A DNA stretch of 64,000 nucleotides from Levilactobacillus brevis ATCC 14869 = DSM 20054. GTDB lineage: Bacteria > Bacillota > Bacilli > Lactobacillales > Lactobacillaceae. Location: positions 144,747-208,746 of the forward strand of contig NZ_AZCP01000004.1 of the NCBI RefSeq assembly GCF_001433855.1, read 5' to 3'. Under the pieces are notes generated by a model. That model saw only the letters and a program-made list of their open reading frames with translations, did not search any database and was not told where the DNA came from. How positions within the stretch are numbered: the stretch's first letter is position 1; the number at the start of each line of letters is the position of its first letter. The translations under genes were made by a program, and so were the position numbers. Below, piece by piece: positions 1 through 7,733 of the stretch.

Positions 1-321
1 AGTTGGCTTTACCCAGTACAGTTGGGAGATCACTTGGGTGACGTCACCGTTTGGATAGGTCGTAAATCCTTGGTCGAAGATTCCCAGTGACTGGATAATC
101 TCAACATCCAAGCCGCTGTCTTCTTTGACTTCGCGGATGCAGGCGGTCGCAAAGGTCTCGCCGTATTCTAAGTAACCACCGGGCAAGCTCCAGTTATGCG
201 TATCGGTCCGTAGATTCAGTAAAGCCTCGTGTCGCTCGTTGGTCACCAGACCACCAGAGGCATTAAGAATGATGGGTTTGTGACCGACGAGTTCGCGAAT
301 TTCCTTGATGTAATTTGCCAT
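1..321 (-). CDS. NUDIX hydrolase, 3' end outside window
   Basis: The first 107 codons are present, starting from ATG at 321, and the gene runs off the left edge. The reading frame contains a NUDIX box beginning GGYLEYGE and continuing to REVKEDSGL. NUDIX enzymes hydrolyse nucleoside diphosphates linked to another moiety and bind Mg2+ through the glutamates of this box. Here the second Glu of the REUXEE core is Asp (KED), a conservative change that may alter metal binding. The substrate cannot be told from the sequence. The fold start (SGGLVTNERHEALL) is typical of ADP-ribose or dNTP-type NUDIX proteins of lactobacilli. Confidence 0.85.
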   Translation of the reverse strand, partial: MANYIKEIRELVGHKPIILNASGGLVTNERHEALLNLRTDTHNWSLPGGYLEYGETFATACIREVKEDSGLDVEIIQSLGIFDQGFTTYPNGDVTQVISQLYWVKPT

Positions 322-382
322 AGACGCTGACCTACTTTCTACTAAGAGTTAGGTTCAGTATACCCGATTTTGGGCCGTAGGG

Positions 383-577
383 TTAGCGGGGCTGATGCCA
401 GGTGTCCGCCAAAATGATAGCGATCAGCAGTAGCAGGCACGTCAAGAAGAATTCGATAATGAGGGCCCAAAGTGCAGTTCCTAAAAATTGGCTGGCTACC
501 CAGTCGATAACGAGGCAGGCAATTAATGAAATAATAAATTTTACCCACCAATCAAGATTGTTCCTTAAATTTTTCAT
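383..577 (-). CDS. small membrane protein, unknown function
   Basis: This 64-residue protein is almost entirely hydrophobic, with two predicted membrane helices at roughly residues 12-32 and 35-57 and a basic N-terminus (MKNLRNN). A GGGGGAG ribosome binding site sits 6 nt before the ATG. I do not recognise the family. It lies behind the NUDIX gene's 5' end, both on the minus strand, and may be monocistronic. Confidence 0.6.
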   Translation of the reverse strand: MKNLRNNLDWWVKFIISLIACLVIDWVASQFLGTALWALIIEFFLTCLLLLIAIILADTWHQPR

Positions 578-709
578 CTAAATCTCCCCCATAAAACTAG
601 CTACTCTTAGCATATCAAGGACCGAATCAAAGAACAATTATTGATAGACAATTCGAGATTAAAAGCCGTTATTTAGGCGATAATCATGAACGTTAGTCAG
701 TTGAACGGC
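578..709. other. short intergenic stretch, nothing recognised
   Basis: Between the small membrane protein and the padC terminator I see AT-rich sequence that probably carries the promoter of the minus-strand membrane protein, but no convincing -35/-10 pair. Confidence 0.3.
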
Positions 710-751
710 AAAACGCGTGCCTCTTTTCCACTAGAAAGGGGCACGCGTTTT
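710..751 (-). terminator. padC terminator
   Basis: A 12-bp perfect stem (arms 710-721 and 740-751, AAAACGCGTGCC and its complement) lies 15 nt after the padC stop on the minus strand. The 3' arm itself ends in four T residues. Confidence 0.8.
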
Positions 752-765
752 AAGTAAAGTTAAGC

Positions 766-1302
766 TTATTTCTTGATCCGCTTGTAGTTACTGTCGAAGT
801 ACTTGCCAGCCCGGATGTCGTCGGGCATGCCGGCGTATGGGGCTTCGCTAATAACATCTTCGTTGTCTTGACCAGCGTCACCCATGTACGTGATGTTGGC
901 AAATTCGGGTACGACTAACTTAGGATAAGTGTCATACTTTTCACGGGATTCTTCCATTAAATCAATGTGTTCGTTTTGATAAGTTACCGTGATTTCGGGA
1001 TGTTCTTCAACCCACTTAGGGAAGAAGATGGTACCGTTTAGCTTCTTTTCGTTGGGAACGAAATCAAGCGCAACGTCGGTTCCCGTTGGTTCTGTCCAGG
1101 CAACTTTGTAGATGCCGGGAACCAGCATCACAATGTTGGCCGCTTGGTCAGTAACCCACCGCCCAGCGACCATGCCACCATGGATTCGGTAATCAACGGT
1201 GTGGTCATTCTTAGCGTACCATTCGTATTCCCAGCCGTTGTCGTAGGTGTAGATGAAGTGGGTACCTAAAAAGTCGTCTAATGTTTTGAATTCTTTAGTC
1301 AT
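766..1302 (-). CDS. padC: phenolic acid decarboxylase
   Basis: This cytosolic cofactor-free enzyme decarboxylates p-coumaric, ferulic and caffeic acids to 4-vinyl phenols, detoxifying plant hydroxycinnamates. The 178-residue length equals that of the Lactobacillus enzyme, and the sequence is very similar throughout ([38 protein letters not shown]). The residues known to be catalytic in the family are present: Tyr18, Tyr20, Arg48 and Glu71. AAGGAG precedes tandem ATG codons at 1305 and 1302. I chose 1302 because the family begins MTK. It has its own promoter and terminator and faces padR. Confidence 0.96.
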   Translation of the reverse strand: MTKEFKTLDDFLGTHFIYTYDNGWEYEWYAKNDHTVDYRIHGGMVAGRWVTDQAANIVMLVPGIYKVAWTEPTGTDVALDFVPNEKKLNGTIFFPKWVEEHPEITVTYQNEHIDLMEESREKYDTYPKLVVPEFANITYMGDAGQDNEDVISEAPYAGMPDDIRAGKYFDSNYKRIKK

Positions 1303-1326
1303 CATAAAGCGCTCCTTTTTAATAGC

Positions 1327-1350
1327 AAACATGTAATTAATTACATGTTT
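1327..1350. promoter_or_regulatory. PadR operator palindrome
   Basis: A perfect 24-bp palindrome is centred on the ATGT-N8-ACAT core (ATGTAATTAATTACAT at 1331-1346) described as the PadR binding motif of lactic acid bacteria. It lies just downstream of the padC -10 box, over the expected transcription start, where bound PadR would block transcription until phenolic acid is present. Confidence 0.85.
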
Positions 1351-1364
1351 TTGTTTACGTGATT

Positions 1365-1393
1365 ACTGTAACGCGAAATTTCGGAAACGTCAA
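1365..1393 (-). promoter_or_regulatory. padC promoter
   Basis: On the minus strand, -35 TTGACG (1388-1393) and -10 TACAGT (1365-1370) are separated by exactly 17 bp. The PadR palindrome begins 15 bp beyond the -10. Confidence 0.75.
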
Positions 1394-1401
1394 TAATTTT
1401 C

Positions 1402-1430
1402 TTGCAGTTTTTTTATGAAACTGGTTCAAT
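1402..1430 (+). promoter_or_regulatory. padR promoter (candidate)
   Basis: TTGCAG (1402-1407) and TTCAAT (1425-1430) are spaced 17 bp apart, placing transcription start near 1437, about 23 nt before the proposed padR start codon. It diverges from the padC promoter. Confidence 0.5.
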
Positions 1431-1459
1431 GAAGACAACAGTCAGGCAAGGAGGCGGCC

Positions 1460-1996
1460 ATTATCGGTCAGCGAAATCGATTACAATATATTATCTTAGG
1501 ACTGCTCAATCAGCGGCCGCAGACGGGTTATGACTTGACCAAAGCCTTTGAACATGAGATCGGTGAGTTTTGGCAGGCGCAACACAGCCAGATTTATCCG
1601 ATGCTTAAACGCTTAGAAACCGCTGGTGACATTACCCATGAGGACACCGTCAGTGGGGAAAAGCTGGCTAAAAAGCAGTATTCATTAACGCCGACCGGGC
1701 ATGATAAGTTGGTTGCGTGGGTGAGCGAGCCATCGCCAGAGTTGACGGCGACCAAGGACGAGTTTATTTTAAAGCTTTACTTCATTAAGACCAGCGATGA
1801 TCCCCGTTTGCAGCCAATGTTGCAGGAGCAAGCGGCTTTACACCGGGCGCAACTGGCCCATCTACAAGAGCGCCAGCAGACGGTTTTTCCGGATCAAACG
1901 GCCATTGACCAGGCGTACGGGCATTATTTGATTTTGGATCATGCCATTGGCCGTGAGCGCTACTATGTCGAGTGGTTGGAAAAATACTTGAATTAA
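1460..1996 (+). CDS. padR: PadR phenolic-acid-responsive repressor with apparent AUU start
   Basis: PadR is the one-component repressor of padC. The conserved winged-helix N-terminus (RLQYIILGLLNQRPQTGYDL) is encoded upstream of the first standard start codon, TTG at 1535. The frame is open from a TGA at 1430 and holds no ATG, GTG or TTG before 1535. A strong AAGGAGG (1448-1454) sits 5 nt before an ATT at 1460, giving 178 residues, close to the size of known PadR proteins. The likely start is therefore AUU at 1460 (or AUC at 1463). The C-terminal Vir-type domain (DEFILKLYF..., ERYYVEWLEKYL) is intact. Starting at TTG 1535 would delete helix 1 and part of the winged helix. Confidence 0.85.
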   Translation: MIGQRNRLQYIILGLLNQRPQTGYDLTKAFEHEIGEFWQAQHSQIYPMLKRLETAGDITHEDTVSGEKLAKKQYSLTPTGHDKLVAWVSEPSPELTATKDEFILKLYFIKTSDDPRLQPMLQEQAALHRAQLAHLQERQQTVFPDQTAIDQAYGHYLILDHAIGRERYYVEWLEKYLN

Positions 1997-2005
1997 ATGA
2001 ATAGA

Positions 2006-2056
2006 CGAAAAAGGTTCCGCAACGACGGATATAGTCGGGTTGCGGAACCTTTTTCG
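2006..2056. terminator. bidirectional terminator between padR and tetR
   Basis: A perfect 18-bp stem (2006-2023 with 2039-2056) is flanked by A and T tracts on both sides, so it can end padR on the plus strand and the TetR gene on the minus strand. Confidence 0.9.
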
Positions 2057-2102
2057 TGTCTAGCAGATTGATGATTAGGGCCGGGTGTTACCAACGTCAA
2101 AG

Positions 2103-2669
2103 TTAGGATTTATCCTGCTGAAGCAGTCCCATCATGGTAGTTTGTTGGAAAGTGGCGATGAGATCGTGAATGGTGGTCAATGATTCTTGTTGTCCGCCCA
2201 ACAACCAATCCCGCCAAATGGCGTAGACACCAGCACTCATAAAACTAATCCAGTAGGTCTGCTGAGTCGATGTGATCCCGTGCCAAGTCACGTTAGTCGC
2301 ATAGAAGGTCCGCATATTATCATTGAAGACCTGACGGATAATGTGTTCAAATCCCCGGTCTGCGGAGAGTTTGAGGGTTGTTGAGAAACTGGTGAAGAAG
2401 TCGCCAAGTGCCTGCAACTTGTCGGCTGTCGGTAGCTTGGCGATATCCGCAAAGCGGGCTGTAATGATGGGACCAAAGTAAGCTGTGAGCACGTCGTCAA
2501 GGGTATTGAAGTTACGATAAAAGGCCATGCGACTAACGCCAGCCCGCTTCACCACTTGAGTGACCGTTAAGTCGGCTAAATCTTTGGTGGCTAATAATTG
2601 GAGGAGGGCGGTCGCTAAGTAGTCTTGTGAATCTTGTTTAATTTGTTGGGCGTGTTTGGTCGCTGCCAT
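2103..2669 (-). CDS. TetR/AcrR family regulator
   Basis: The N-terminal TetR helix-turn-helix is clear (LTVTQVVKRAGVSRMAFYRNF, about residues 34-55), followed by an all-helical ligand domain typical of the FhuR/TetR-C 33-like lactobacillar regulators. GGAG lies 9 nt before the ATG. The gene diverges from an NAD-dependent reductase at 2781, which is its most likely target. Length (188 residues) is normal for the family. The ligand is unknown. Confidence 0.85.
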   Translation of the reverse strand: MAATKHAQQIKQDSQDYLATALLQLLATKDLADLTVTQVVKRAGVSRMAFYRNFNTLDDVLTAYFGPIITARFADIAKLPTADKLQALGDFFTSFSTTLKLSADRGFEHIIRQVFNDNMRTFYATNVTWHGITSTQQTYWISFMSAGVYAIWRDWLLGGQQESLTTIHDLIATFQQTTMMGLLQQDKS

Positions 2670-2708
2670 TACAATTACTCCGTTCTGTCATAGATGCTCG
2701 TGATTGCC

Positions 2709-2737
2709 TTGAATTAGGTCTGGGGTCATTGTATGCT
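2709..2737 (+). promoter_or_regulatory. promoter of reductase 2781
   Basis: TTGAAT (2709-2714) and TATGCT (2732-2737) are separated by 17 bp in the divergent region between the TetR gene and the reductase. Confidence 0.55.
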
Positions 2738-2780
2738 ACTTCCACAGACGTTACAAGTGAAACGAAAGCGAGCGTGAATA

Positions 2781-3818
2781 ATGATGAAAAAAGAATTAGT
2801 CGTTGTAACCGGTGGAAGTGGCTTTATTGCTATCCATATTATTTTACAATTACTCCAGCAGGGGTATGCCGTGCGAACGACAGTCCGGTCATTGAAACGG
2901 ACAGCCTTAATTCATGAGATGTTAGCAACCGGTGGTGTGACTGATCTAACCGACTTGGAGATTACGGAAGCCGACTTAACCAGTGACGATCATTGGGCGG
3001 CAACGATGACGGGAGCGACTTACGTGATTCATGTGGCGTCACCGACCCCTAACCGGGTTTACCGGAATGAAGATGAGATGATTCGCCCGGCTATCGACGG
3101 GGTCTTGCGGGTGTTGACAGCTGCCCGTGATGCCGGTGTTTCGCGGGTGGTCTTGACCTCCGCTTATGGGGCGATCTTTGCGGGCCATCATCATCGAACG
3201 ACCCCCTATACCGAAGCGGACTGGTCGGATGTGACGGCGAAGAAAATTCACCCTTATCAAAAATCCAAGACATTGGCTGAACAAGCGGCTTGGCAATTTA
3301 TTAAAACGGCAGGACAAGGGATGGAGCTAGCGGCTGTAAATCCAGTTGGTGTGATGGGGCCTGTCTTGGCGAGTGATTACTCCCATTCTAATGTCCAGAT
3401 TCAACAATTACTGGAGGGGCAGGTGAAGGCCGTTCCCAACGTTGATTCGGGATACGTTGACGTGCGGGATGTCGCTAGTCTCCACTTGCTAGCCATGACG
3501 CAACCGCAAGCAGCCGGTGAACGGTTCTTAGCGACTACCGGAGAAACGTTATCTATGTTAGACGTCGCAAATATTTTACGGGTAGCCTTTCCGCAGTTTG
3601 CATCTAAGTTACCCACTAAGACAATTTCTAATGCGACAATTAAAGCAGCAGCTCTGGTAAAACCAGATTTGAAGATGATTGCTTCTATCGTGGGTGAATA
3701 CGCGGAAACTAGTAATGCTAAAGCGGTGAATCTGTTGGGATGGCAGCCACGGTCGGCCAAGACGGCCATCATTGCTACAGCGCAGTCGATGTTAGACTTA
3801 GGCATCGTACAGGGATAG
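2781..3818 (+). CDS. NAD(P)-dependent epimerase/aldehyde reductase
   Basis: This is an extended short-chain dehydrogenase of the dihydroflavonol-reductase/aldehyde-reductase group. The N-terminal Rossmann motif TGGSGFIA is at residues 10-17. The active-site YxxxK appears as YQKSK at about residues 159-163, with an upstream serine-containing TSAYG strand. Such enzymes reduce aldehydes or ketones with NADPH in the cytosol. ATG codons at 2781 and 2784 are both usable. The ribosome site (GCGAG) is weak. Control by the divergent TetR regulator is inferred from position only. Confidence 0.85.
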   Translation: MMKKELVVVTGGSGFIAIHIILQLLQQGYAVRTTVRSLKRTALIHEMLATGGVTDLTDLEITEADLTSDDHWAATMTGATYVIHVASPTPNRVYRNEDEMIRPAIDGVLRVLTAARDAGVSRVVLTSAYGAIFAGHHHRTTPYTEADWSDVTAKKIHPYQKSKTLAEQAAWQFIKTAGQGMELAAVNPVGVMGPVLASDYSHSNVQIQQLLEGQVKAVPNVDSGYVDVRDVASLHLLAMTQPQAAGERFLATTGETLSMLDVANILRVAFPQFASKLPTKTISNATIKAAALVKPDLKMIASIVGEYAETSNAKAVNLLGWQPRSAKTAIIATAQSMLDLGIVQG

Positions 3819-3832
3819 GTTGAAAGTTAATT

Positions 3833-3856
3833 ATATTGTTGCTTATGCAACAATAT
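3833..3856. promoter_or_regulatory. 24-bp palindromic operator upstream of elaA-marR
   Basis: Two perfect 10-bp arms (ATATTGTTGC at 3833-3842 and its complement at 3847-3856) flank TTAT. The pattern resembles MarR operators. It covers the -35 of the operon promoter and has no T-run after it, so it is not a terminator. Confidence 0.65.
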
Positions 3857-3867
3857 CGTGGTACACT
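3839..3867 (+). promoter_or_regulatory. elaA-marR promoter
   Basis: TTGCTT (3839-3844) and TACACT (3862-3867) are 17 bp apart. The -35 lies inside the palindrome, which suits repression by the MarR protein encoded in the same operon. Confidence 0.6.
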
Positions 3868-3897
3868 TAGCCCCAGAAACTAAAAGGGGTGATGGCC

Positions 3898-4341
3898 ATG
3901 CTGACAGTCAAGCAGACCAATGAATTGACCAGTCAGGAACTGGTTCAGGTGCTAAAGGAACGGGTTGCCGTCTTCGTTGTGGAGCAGAATTGCCCGTATC
4001 AAGAAGTGGATACCGATGATTTTGATGACCTTCACGTCCAGCTAACGGACGATGCTGGTCAATTGCAGGCGTACACGCGGATCATGGATCGCGGTGATTC
4101 GGTGACCTTTGGCCGGGTGTTGGTGGTTAAAGCTTATCGGGGCACTGGGTTGGGCCAACAGGTTGTGCAGGCAACGTTGGACGCAATCGCCAAGCGGTTT
4201 CCGGGCAAGCCTATTCAGATTCAGGCGCAGGCGTATTTGCAAAAGTTTTACGCCGGATTTGGGTTCAAACCAGTCTCAGCGGTTTATTTGGAGGATGATA
4301 TCCCACACTTAGATATGCGTTTGGAGGCGACTCATGACTGA
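3898..4341 (+). CDS. GNAT N-acetyltransferase, ElaA family
   Basis: The order VVEQNCPYQEVD...DDLHVQ...ARIMD/FGRVLV...RGTGLGQQV is that of the ElaA subfamily of GNAT acyltransferases. Acetyl-CoA binding motif A is RGTGLGQQ, about residues 80-87. Substrates of ElaA proteins are not established. The ORF opens at GTG 3889, but AAAAGGGG (3882-3889) is spaced best for ATG 3898. It overlaps the next gene by 8 nt, so translation is probably coupled. Confidence 0.85.
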   Translation: MLTVKQTNELTSQELVQVLKERVAVFVVEQNCPYQEVDTDDFDDLHVQLTDDAGQLQAYTRIMDRGDSVTFGRVLVVKAYRGTGLGQQVVQATLDAIAKRFPGKPIQIQAQAYLQKFYAGFGFKPVSAVYLEDDIPHLDMRLEATHD

Positions 4342-4786
4342 CGTGTTACGGGAAGTGGGCAGTATTGCGCGGGCGTTGGATTCAATTGCTAACGTTGAGT
4401 TCAAGCAATATCAGCTGACCCGTGGCCAGTACGCTTATCTGGCGCGGATATGTGAGCACCCCGGGATCATTCAGGGCCAGTTGGCCGAGCTGATTAGGAT
4501 TGATCGCACCACAACGGCGCACGCGGTTAAGCGACTGATTGACGGTGGCTTGGTGTATCGCGAACCGCTACCTGGTAACCAGAAGAGTAAGGTGTTGTAC
4601 CCGACTGAAAAGGGGCAGGCCATCTATCCCATCTTGAAACGTGAAAATGATTATTCTAATCAAGTGGCCCTAGCAGGTTTGTCGGCAGATGATGTGGCTA
4701 CGTTAAAGCGAATCCTACCGGTGATGAGTGCCAATGTCACGGCGGATTGGCAACGAGTGAAGGCCGGCGAAAAGCGAGATTACTAA
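4334..4786 (+). CDS. MarR family regulator
   Basis: The winged helix is complete (GIIQGQLAELIRIDRTTTAHAV recognition region, GGLVYREPLPGNQKSKVLYPTEKG wing). GGAGGCG lies 5 nt before ATG 4334, inside the elaA end. The 150-residue length is standard. It probably autoregulates through the palindrome at 3833-3856. Ligand unknown. Confidence 0.87.
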   Translation: MTDVLREVGSIARALDSIANVEFKQYQLTRGQYAYLARICEHPGIIQGQLAELIRIDRTTTAHAVKRLIDGGLVYREPLPGNQKSKVLYPTEKGQAIYPILKRENDYSNQVALAGLSADDVATLKRILPVMSANVTADWQRVKAGEKRDY

Positions 4787-4791
4787 AATAG

Positions 4792-4827
4792 AAACACCAC
4801 GATGATAACCAATCGTGGTGTTTTTTT
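4792..4827 (+). terminator. marR terminator
   Basis: A 12-bp stem (AAACACCACGAT at 4792-4803 with 4812-4823) is followed by a run of seven T residues. Confidence 0.9.
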
Positions 4828-5300
4828 GTGGATCAGGCGATTAAATTGGAATAGGTTGTAGTTTAGGAGAACTGTTATCAGCTAGCCAGTTTTCTTTATT
4901 TGTAACATAGGTCTTCGTACTAAATAATTGATAATTTATGTATGATTTTGTTAATAATAAGTATATCATAAGGTATGGATAGGTAAGCAGCTGATCAGCA
5001 CCATTGGGGAATGGTTTTAATCATCTATTTAGTAGAAGTTTCATGTAGCTAAATTCGGTAGCGCTGAACCTTTAAACTCTTGGAGGAGTAAATGGTTTTC
5101 TAACGTGAAGAACACAACGCCGGGATGATCACGAATTGCGTGATATCTCGGCGTTATACATAAATAAAGATAGGCAATAGATGAATTTCAGAGGACGATT
5201 ATAAAACACGCTTCACGTGGCGTAGCGGAATTAAAAAGTATCGAATAATTAAGACGGGTATCCATTAATTAGTATGATTCGGTGGAGGGAGAAGGCTGTT
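4828..5300. other. gene-free stretch before small membrane-protein set
   Basis: About 470 nt with no credible gene. It holds an imperfect hairpin at about 5117-5154 (arms built on AACGCCG and CGGCGTT, no T-run) and a segment TTAAACTCTTGGAG with GGAGGAG and ATG followed after two codons by a stop near 5066-5104. A diverged copy of that segment occurs at about 5684-5712. It may be the remains of duplicated small genes. Confidence 0.35.
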
Positions 5301-5645
5301 ATGAAAAAAAGAAGAGTCCTCATTGCAGCATTTTTGATTGTTGGAGTTTTTACTATTTTGGGGATAACGGGCGTGTGTCTTTTGACGCCCAACACACCGC
5401 AAAAGGCTGTGCGCTTTGCTATTCTGAAGAATGGTCACCCGATTATTGCATTGACAGAGACGCCTAAGAAGGTACCTGGGGGTAGCGTATATGGCTATTC
5501 CGGGAAAAGAGCTTGGCAGTATTATAAGGTTAAGACAGCATTTGATGCATCAAACGGGGAGATCAATATAAATACATTGGCAGTTAATAAGCCTAAAGCG
5601 GGATCAAATTTTTATCGGGTACATGTGGTTTATCCTGTGGCTTAG
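5301..5645 (+). CDS. small exported or membrane-anchored protein, unknown
   Basis: This 114-residue protein has a basic start (MKKRRVL) and one hydrophobic helix at about residues 6-27, then a soluble basic domain (KVPGGSVYGYSGKRAWQYYKV). It is either secreted or anchored with the C-terminus outside. I do not recognise the family. The start ATG 5301 is chosen over ATG 5274 because GGAGGGAGAAGG directly precedes it. It begins a run of three small membrane proteins on the plus strand. Confidence 0.6.
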   Translation: MKKRRVLIAAFLIVGVFTILGITGVCLLTPNTPQKAVRFAILKNGHPIIALTETPKKVPGGSVYGYSGKRAWQYYKVKTAFDASNGEININTLAVNKPKAGSNFYRVHVVYPVA

Positions 5646-5757
5646 TAATTTGGTAGAGGTCTTATAAGCTCAATCATGCTGGGGTCTTAAACTCTTAGAG
5701 AAATAAATGATGTATGCATAACATGTAGGTAACTTTAAGCTTAGGGAGATGAATGGC

Positions 5758-6177
5758 ATGCAGATTGCCAAGTTGTATTTAAAAGGATTGGTTCCATTTA
5801 TTTTGATTATGTTAATTAGCAATTATGATGTGGCGCAACAGGCATTACGGTTCCAATTGAGTTGGTGGAATATTTACCTGATTGTGAGCTATGTCGTCAT
5901 CTTTCCGGCCATTTATTTGGTGACGCGGCACCATATTGAGAACTCGCGGGATTTTGAGGGACAGCTCAATCAGCCACGAAAGAATGCGGAACAAGAATCG
6001 ATGCGACTCGGTTCAAGCTATGCCAATACGGGCATGTTTGGTGTCACCAGAATCGGTGATGCGCAGGGCAAAGAGAGCTGGCTAGTCCGCTGGGGAATTG
6101 ATTTTATTACGCGTCTCTTTTTATTATTCTGTGGTGTATTCGTGTTGGCCTATCGGTTATGGCAGGATCGACGGTAA
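5758..6177 (+). CDS. membrane protein of unknown function
   Basis: About 139 residues with hydrophobic helices at roughly residues 9-24, 38-56 and 112-132, and a hydrophilic middle (GQLNQPRKNAEQESMRLGSS). GGGAG (5744-5748) fits ATG 5758 better than the in-frame ATG 5749. The family is not recognised. The next gene begins 39 nt downstream, so the two are likely cotranscribed. Confidence 0.6.
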   Translation: MQIAKLYLKGLVPFILIMLISNYDVAQQALRFQLSWWNIYLIVSYVVIFPAIYLVTRHHIENSRDFEGQLNQPRKNAEQESMRLGSSYANTGMFGVTRIGDAQGKESWLVRWGIDFITRLFLLFCGVFVLAYRLWQDRR

Positions 6178-6216
6178 GTCATCCCGGTGTGGCCTTGTGG
6201 AGCGGGGGGATAGCGT

Positions 6217-6849
6217 GTGAAACGAATGTTAATGATAATCTATCAGCGATGTTTGAGCTTGTTTTTCTTAGGCGTTGTCATCGTTGGCGAGGCGGTCATG
6301 ACATCGCAAACTACGATGAACGATACCGCTACCGGGATTGCTAAAGTCAGCATAGCCAGTACGTTAGTCGTGGTTGTTCTAGCCTACTTCATGACGTTTG
6401 TGGTGTATGGATTGGTAGCTGGCGGCGTTTGGCTCTGGCAGCGCCGGTCGAGCTATGAATTGCTGGTTAATTTTTTCTCTAAACCAGCACGGTCCGTTAA
6501 TTTCGCGGTAATTATTGGGTTGTTATTGCTGGGAAGTGCTAATGCCTATTTTGAGGACTATTTACCATCCCAGACAGCCGAGAAGTCAGTTAACCGGGCT
6601 ATCCAGCGTAACCGGCTAAGGGAACTAACCACATCTGATCGGTTGTCCGCTGAGTTAAAACGGGGTCAGGCTATTTCCATAAGCGAAGAATTAACCATGA
6701 GCAATCACCAGCACATTTATTTGGCCAACCTTAAGGGCGACAACTCCGGAATTGAGATAACGTTAACCCGACAACGACGGGACTTACTGGGGATTGTGGC
6801 CAGCTACCGTGTCACGAAGATCTCGGATGAGAATGGACGCGGTATCTAA
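6217..6849 (+). CDS. membrane protein of unknown function, three helices plus soluble tail
   Basis: The 210-residue product starts at GTG 6217 after GGGGGGAT. Hydrophobic helices fall at about residues 12-29, 45-73 and 93-109. The remaining 100 residues are soluble and polar (QRNRLRELTTSDRLSAELKRGQ) and may face outside. I recognise no domain. It follows the 5758 gene and is closed by the terminator at 6891. Confidence 0.55.
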   Translation: MKRMLMIIYQRCLSLFFLGVVIVGEAVMTSQTTMNDTATGIAKVSIASTLVVVVLAYFMTFVVYGLVAGGVWLWQRRSSYELLVNFFSKPARSVNFAVIIGLLLLGSANAYFEDYLPSQTAEKSVNRAIQRNRLRELTTSDRLSAELKRGQAISISEELTMSNHQHIYLANLKGDNSGIEITLTRQRRDLLGIVASYRVTKISDENGRGI

Positions 6850-6890
6850 AGCTACAAGAAGCCCAATCAGTATTGATACGAATATGAGAA

Positions 6891-6921
6891 GGGTCGGGGA
6901 CAAAAGTCTCGGGCTCTTTTT
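6891..6921 (+). terminator. terminator of small membrane-protein set
   Basis: GGGTCGGGGAC (6891-6901) pairs with GTCTCGGGCTC (6906-6916), allowing G-U pairs and one mismatch, around an AAAA loop, followed by five T residues. Elements of this GGGAC-AAAA-GTC form are frequent after lactobacillar genes. Confidence 0.65.
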
Positions 6922-7128
6922 GCGTTGCCAAATATTGAGTGCCGAAACGTGCGCCAAAAGGCAGCTGGCGAGCATTAGCCACCTTTTGCCCCCCTCTTTT
7001 TTGAACGCCAATTTTGAATACATCGCCAGTTACGGTACGACCATGTTTGCCAATTAGGAAGTTTTTCTTTTATATATAACACATGTGACATATAATATAT
7101 GTATTGACCTGATAAGGAAGTGATAACG

Positions 7129-7695
7129 GTGCACTATGGTATTTTATTATTAACGTTTTTAAGCGTTAACTTGGATTTCTTTTTCATGCTGATCTTCTTA
7201 CTCAGACGGTATCCAGTGATCAAAGTTATGTGGGGGTACCTGCTGGGAAATTGGGTCTTGCTGATTTTAAGCTACCTGCTTGGCAAGGCACTGCTACTAG
7301 TTTTGCCAGAATGGTTACTGGGGATTTTGGGTTTCCTGCCGATCTATATGGCCTTCCATGATGAAGACGATGAAGATGGGCATAAAACCAGTCAGTCGCC
7401 AGTGTGGAGCGTTCTGGTCACGTACCTTTCCGTTTGTTCGGGCTGCAATCTAGCAATCTTCTTGCCGGTGTTGGTAGGTGAAACGTTGCCACATTTTATG
7501 CTTGCATTGGGATTTATTAGTCTATTAACGGTGGGGGCCGTCCTGCTGGTTAAAGGCGTGGCTCAGGTTCCAGCGGTGGAGACACTCATGGCGCAGCGCG
7601 GTGAGCAGCTGATGAAACTGTGTTATGTGTTGATCGGCCTCTATGTTTTTTGGGACAGTGGCTTAATCAGCCATTTGTTCGGTTATTTGCCGTAA
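7129..7695 (+). CDS. cadD: CadD-family cadmium resistance membrane protein
   Basis: The 188-residue integral membrane protein has five or six helices and the CadD arrangement: an N-terminal VNLDFFFMLIFLLRR helix, a central acidic cytoplasmic loop (DEDDEDGHK), then CSGCNLAIFLPVL with paired cysteines. CadD proteins give low-level Cd2+ resistance by export. GTG 7129 is preferred to GTG 7120 because AAGGAAG (7114-7120) would overlap the earlier codon. TATAAT is at 7091-7096, and an imperfect ACATATA/TATATGT dyad (7087-7101) could be a metal-regulator site. It converges with a DtxR-family gene. Confidence 0.75.
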   Translation: MHYGILLLTFLSVNLDFFFMLIFLLRRYPVIKVMWGYLLGNWVLLILSYLLGKALLLVLPEWLLGILGFLPIYMAFHDEDDEDGHKTSQSPVWSVLVTYLSVCSGCNLAIFLPVLVGETLPHFMLALGFISLLTVGAVLLVKGVAQVPAVETLMAQRGEQLMKLCYVLIGLYVFWDSGLISHLFGYLP

Positions 7696-7698
7696 TAG

Positions 7699-7733
7699 AA
7701 AAGCCAACCGCATTAATTGGTTGGCTTTTTTTG
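7699..7733. terminator. bidirectional terminator cadD/mntR
   Basis: An 11-bp stem (AAAAGCCAACC at 7699-7709 with 7719-7729) has a T-run on both strands. The last codons and stop of the minus-strand regulator lie inside the stem. Confidence 0.85.

Noticed and set aside
2729..2917. Plus-strand ORF of 62 codons overlapping the reductase start
   Set aside because: It is out of frame with a gene having a clear Rossmann motif, and it has no family features or ribosome site.
3833..3856. Palindrome as terminator of the upstream reductase gene
   Set aside because: It lacks a T-run and overlaps a well-spaced promoter, so an operator is the better reading.
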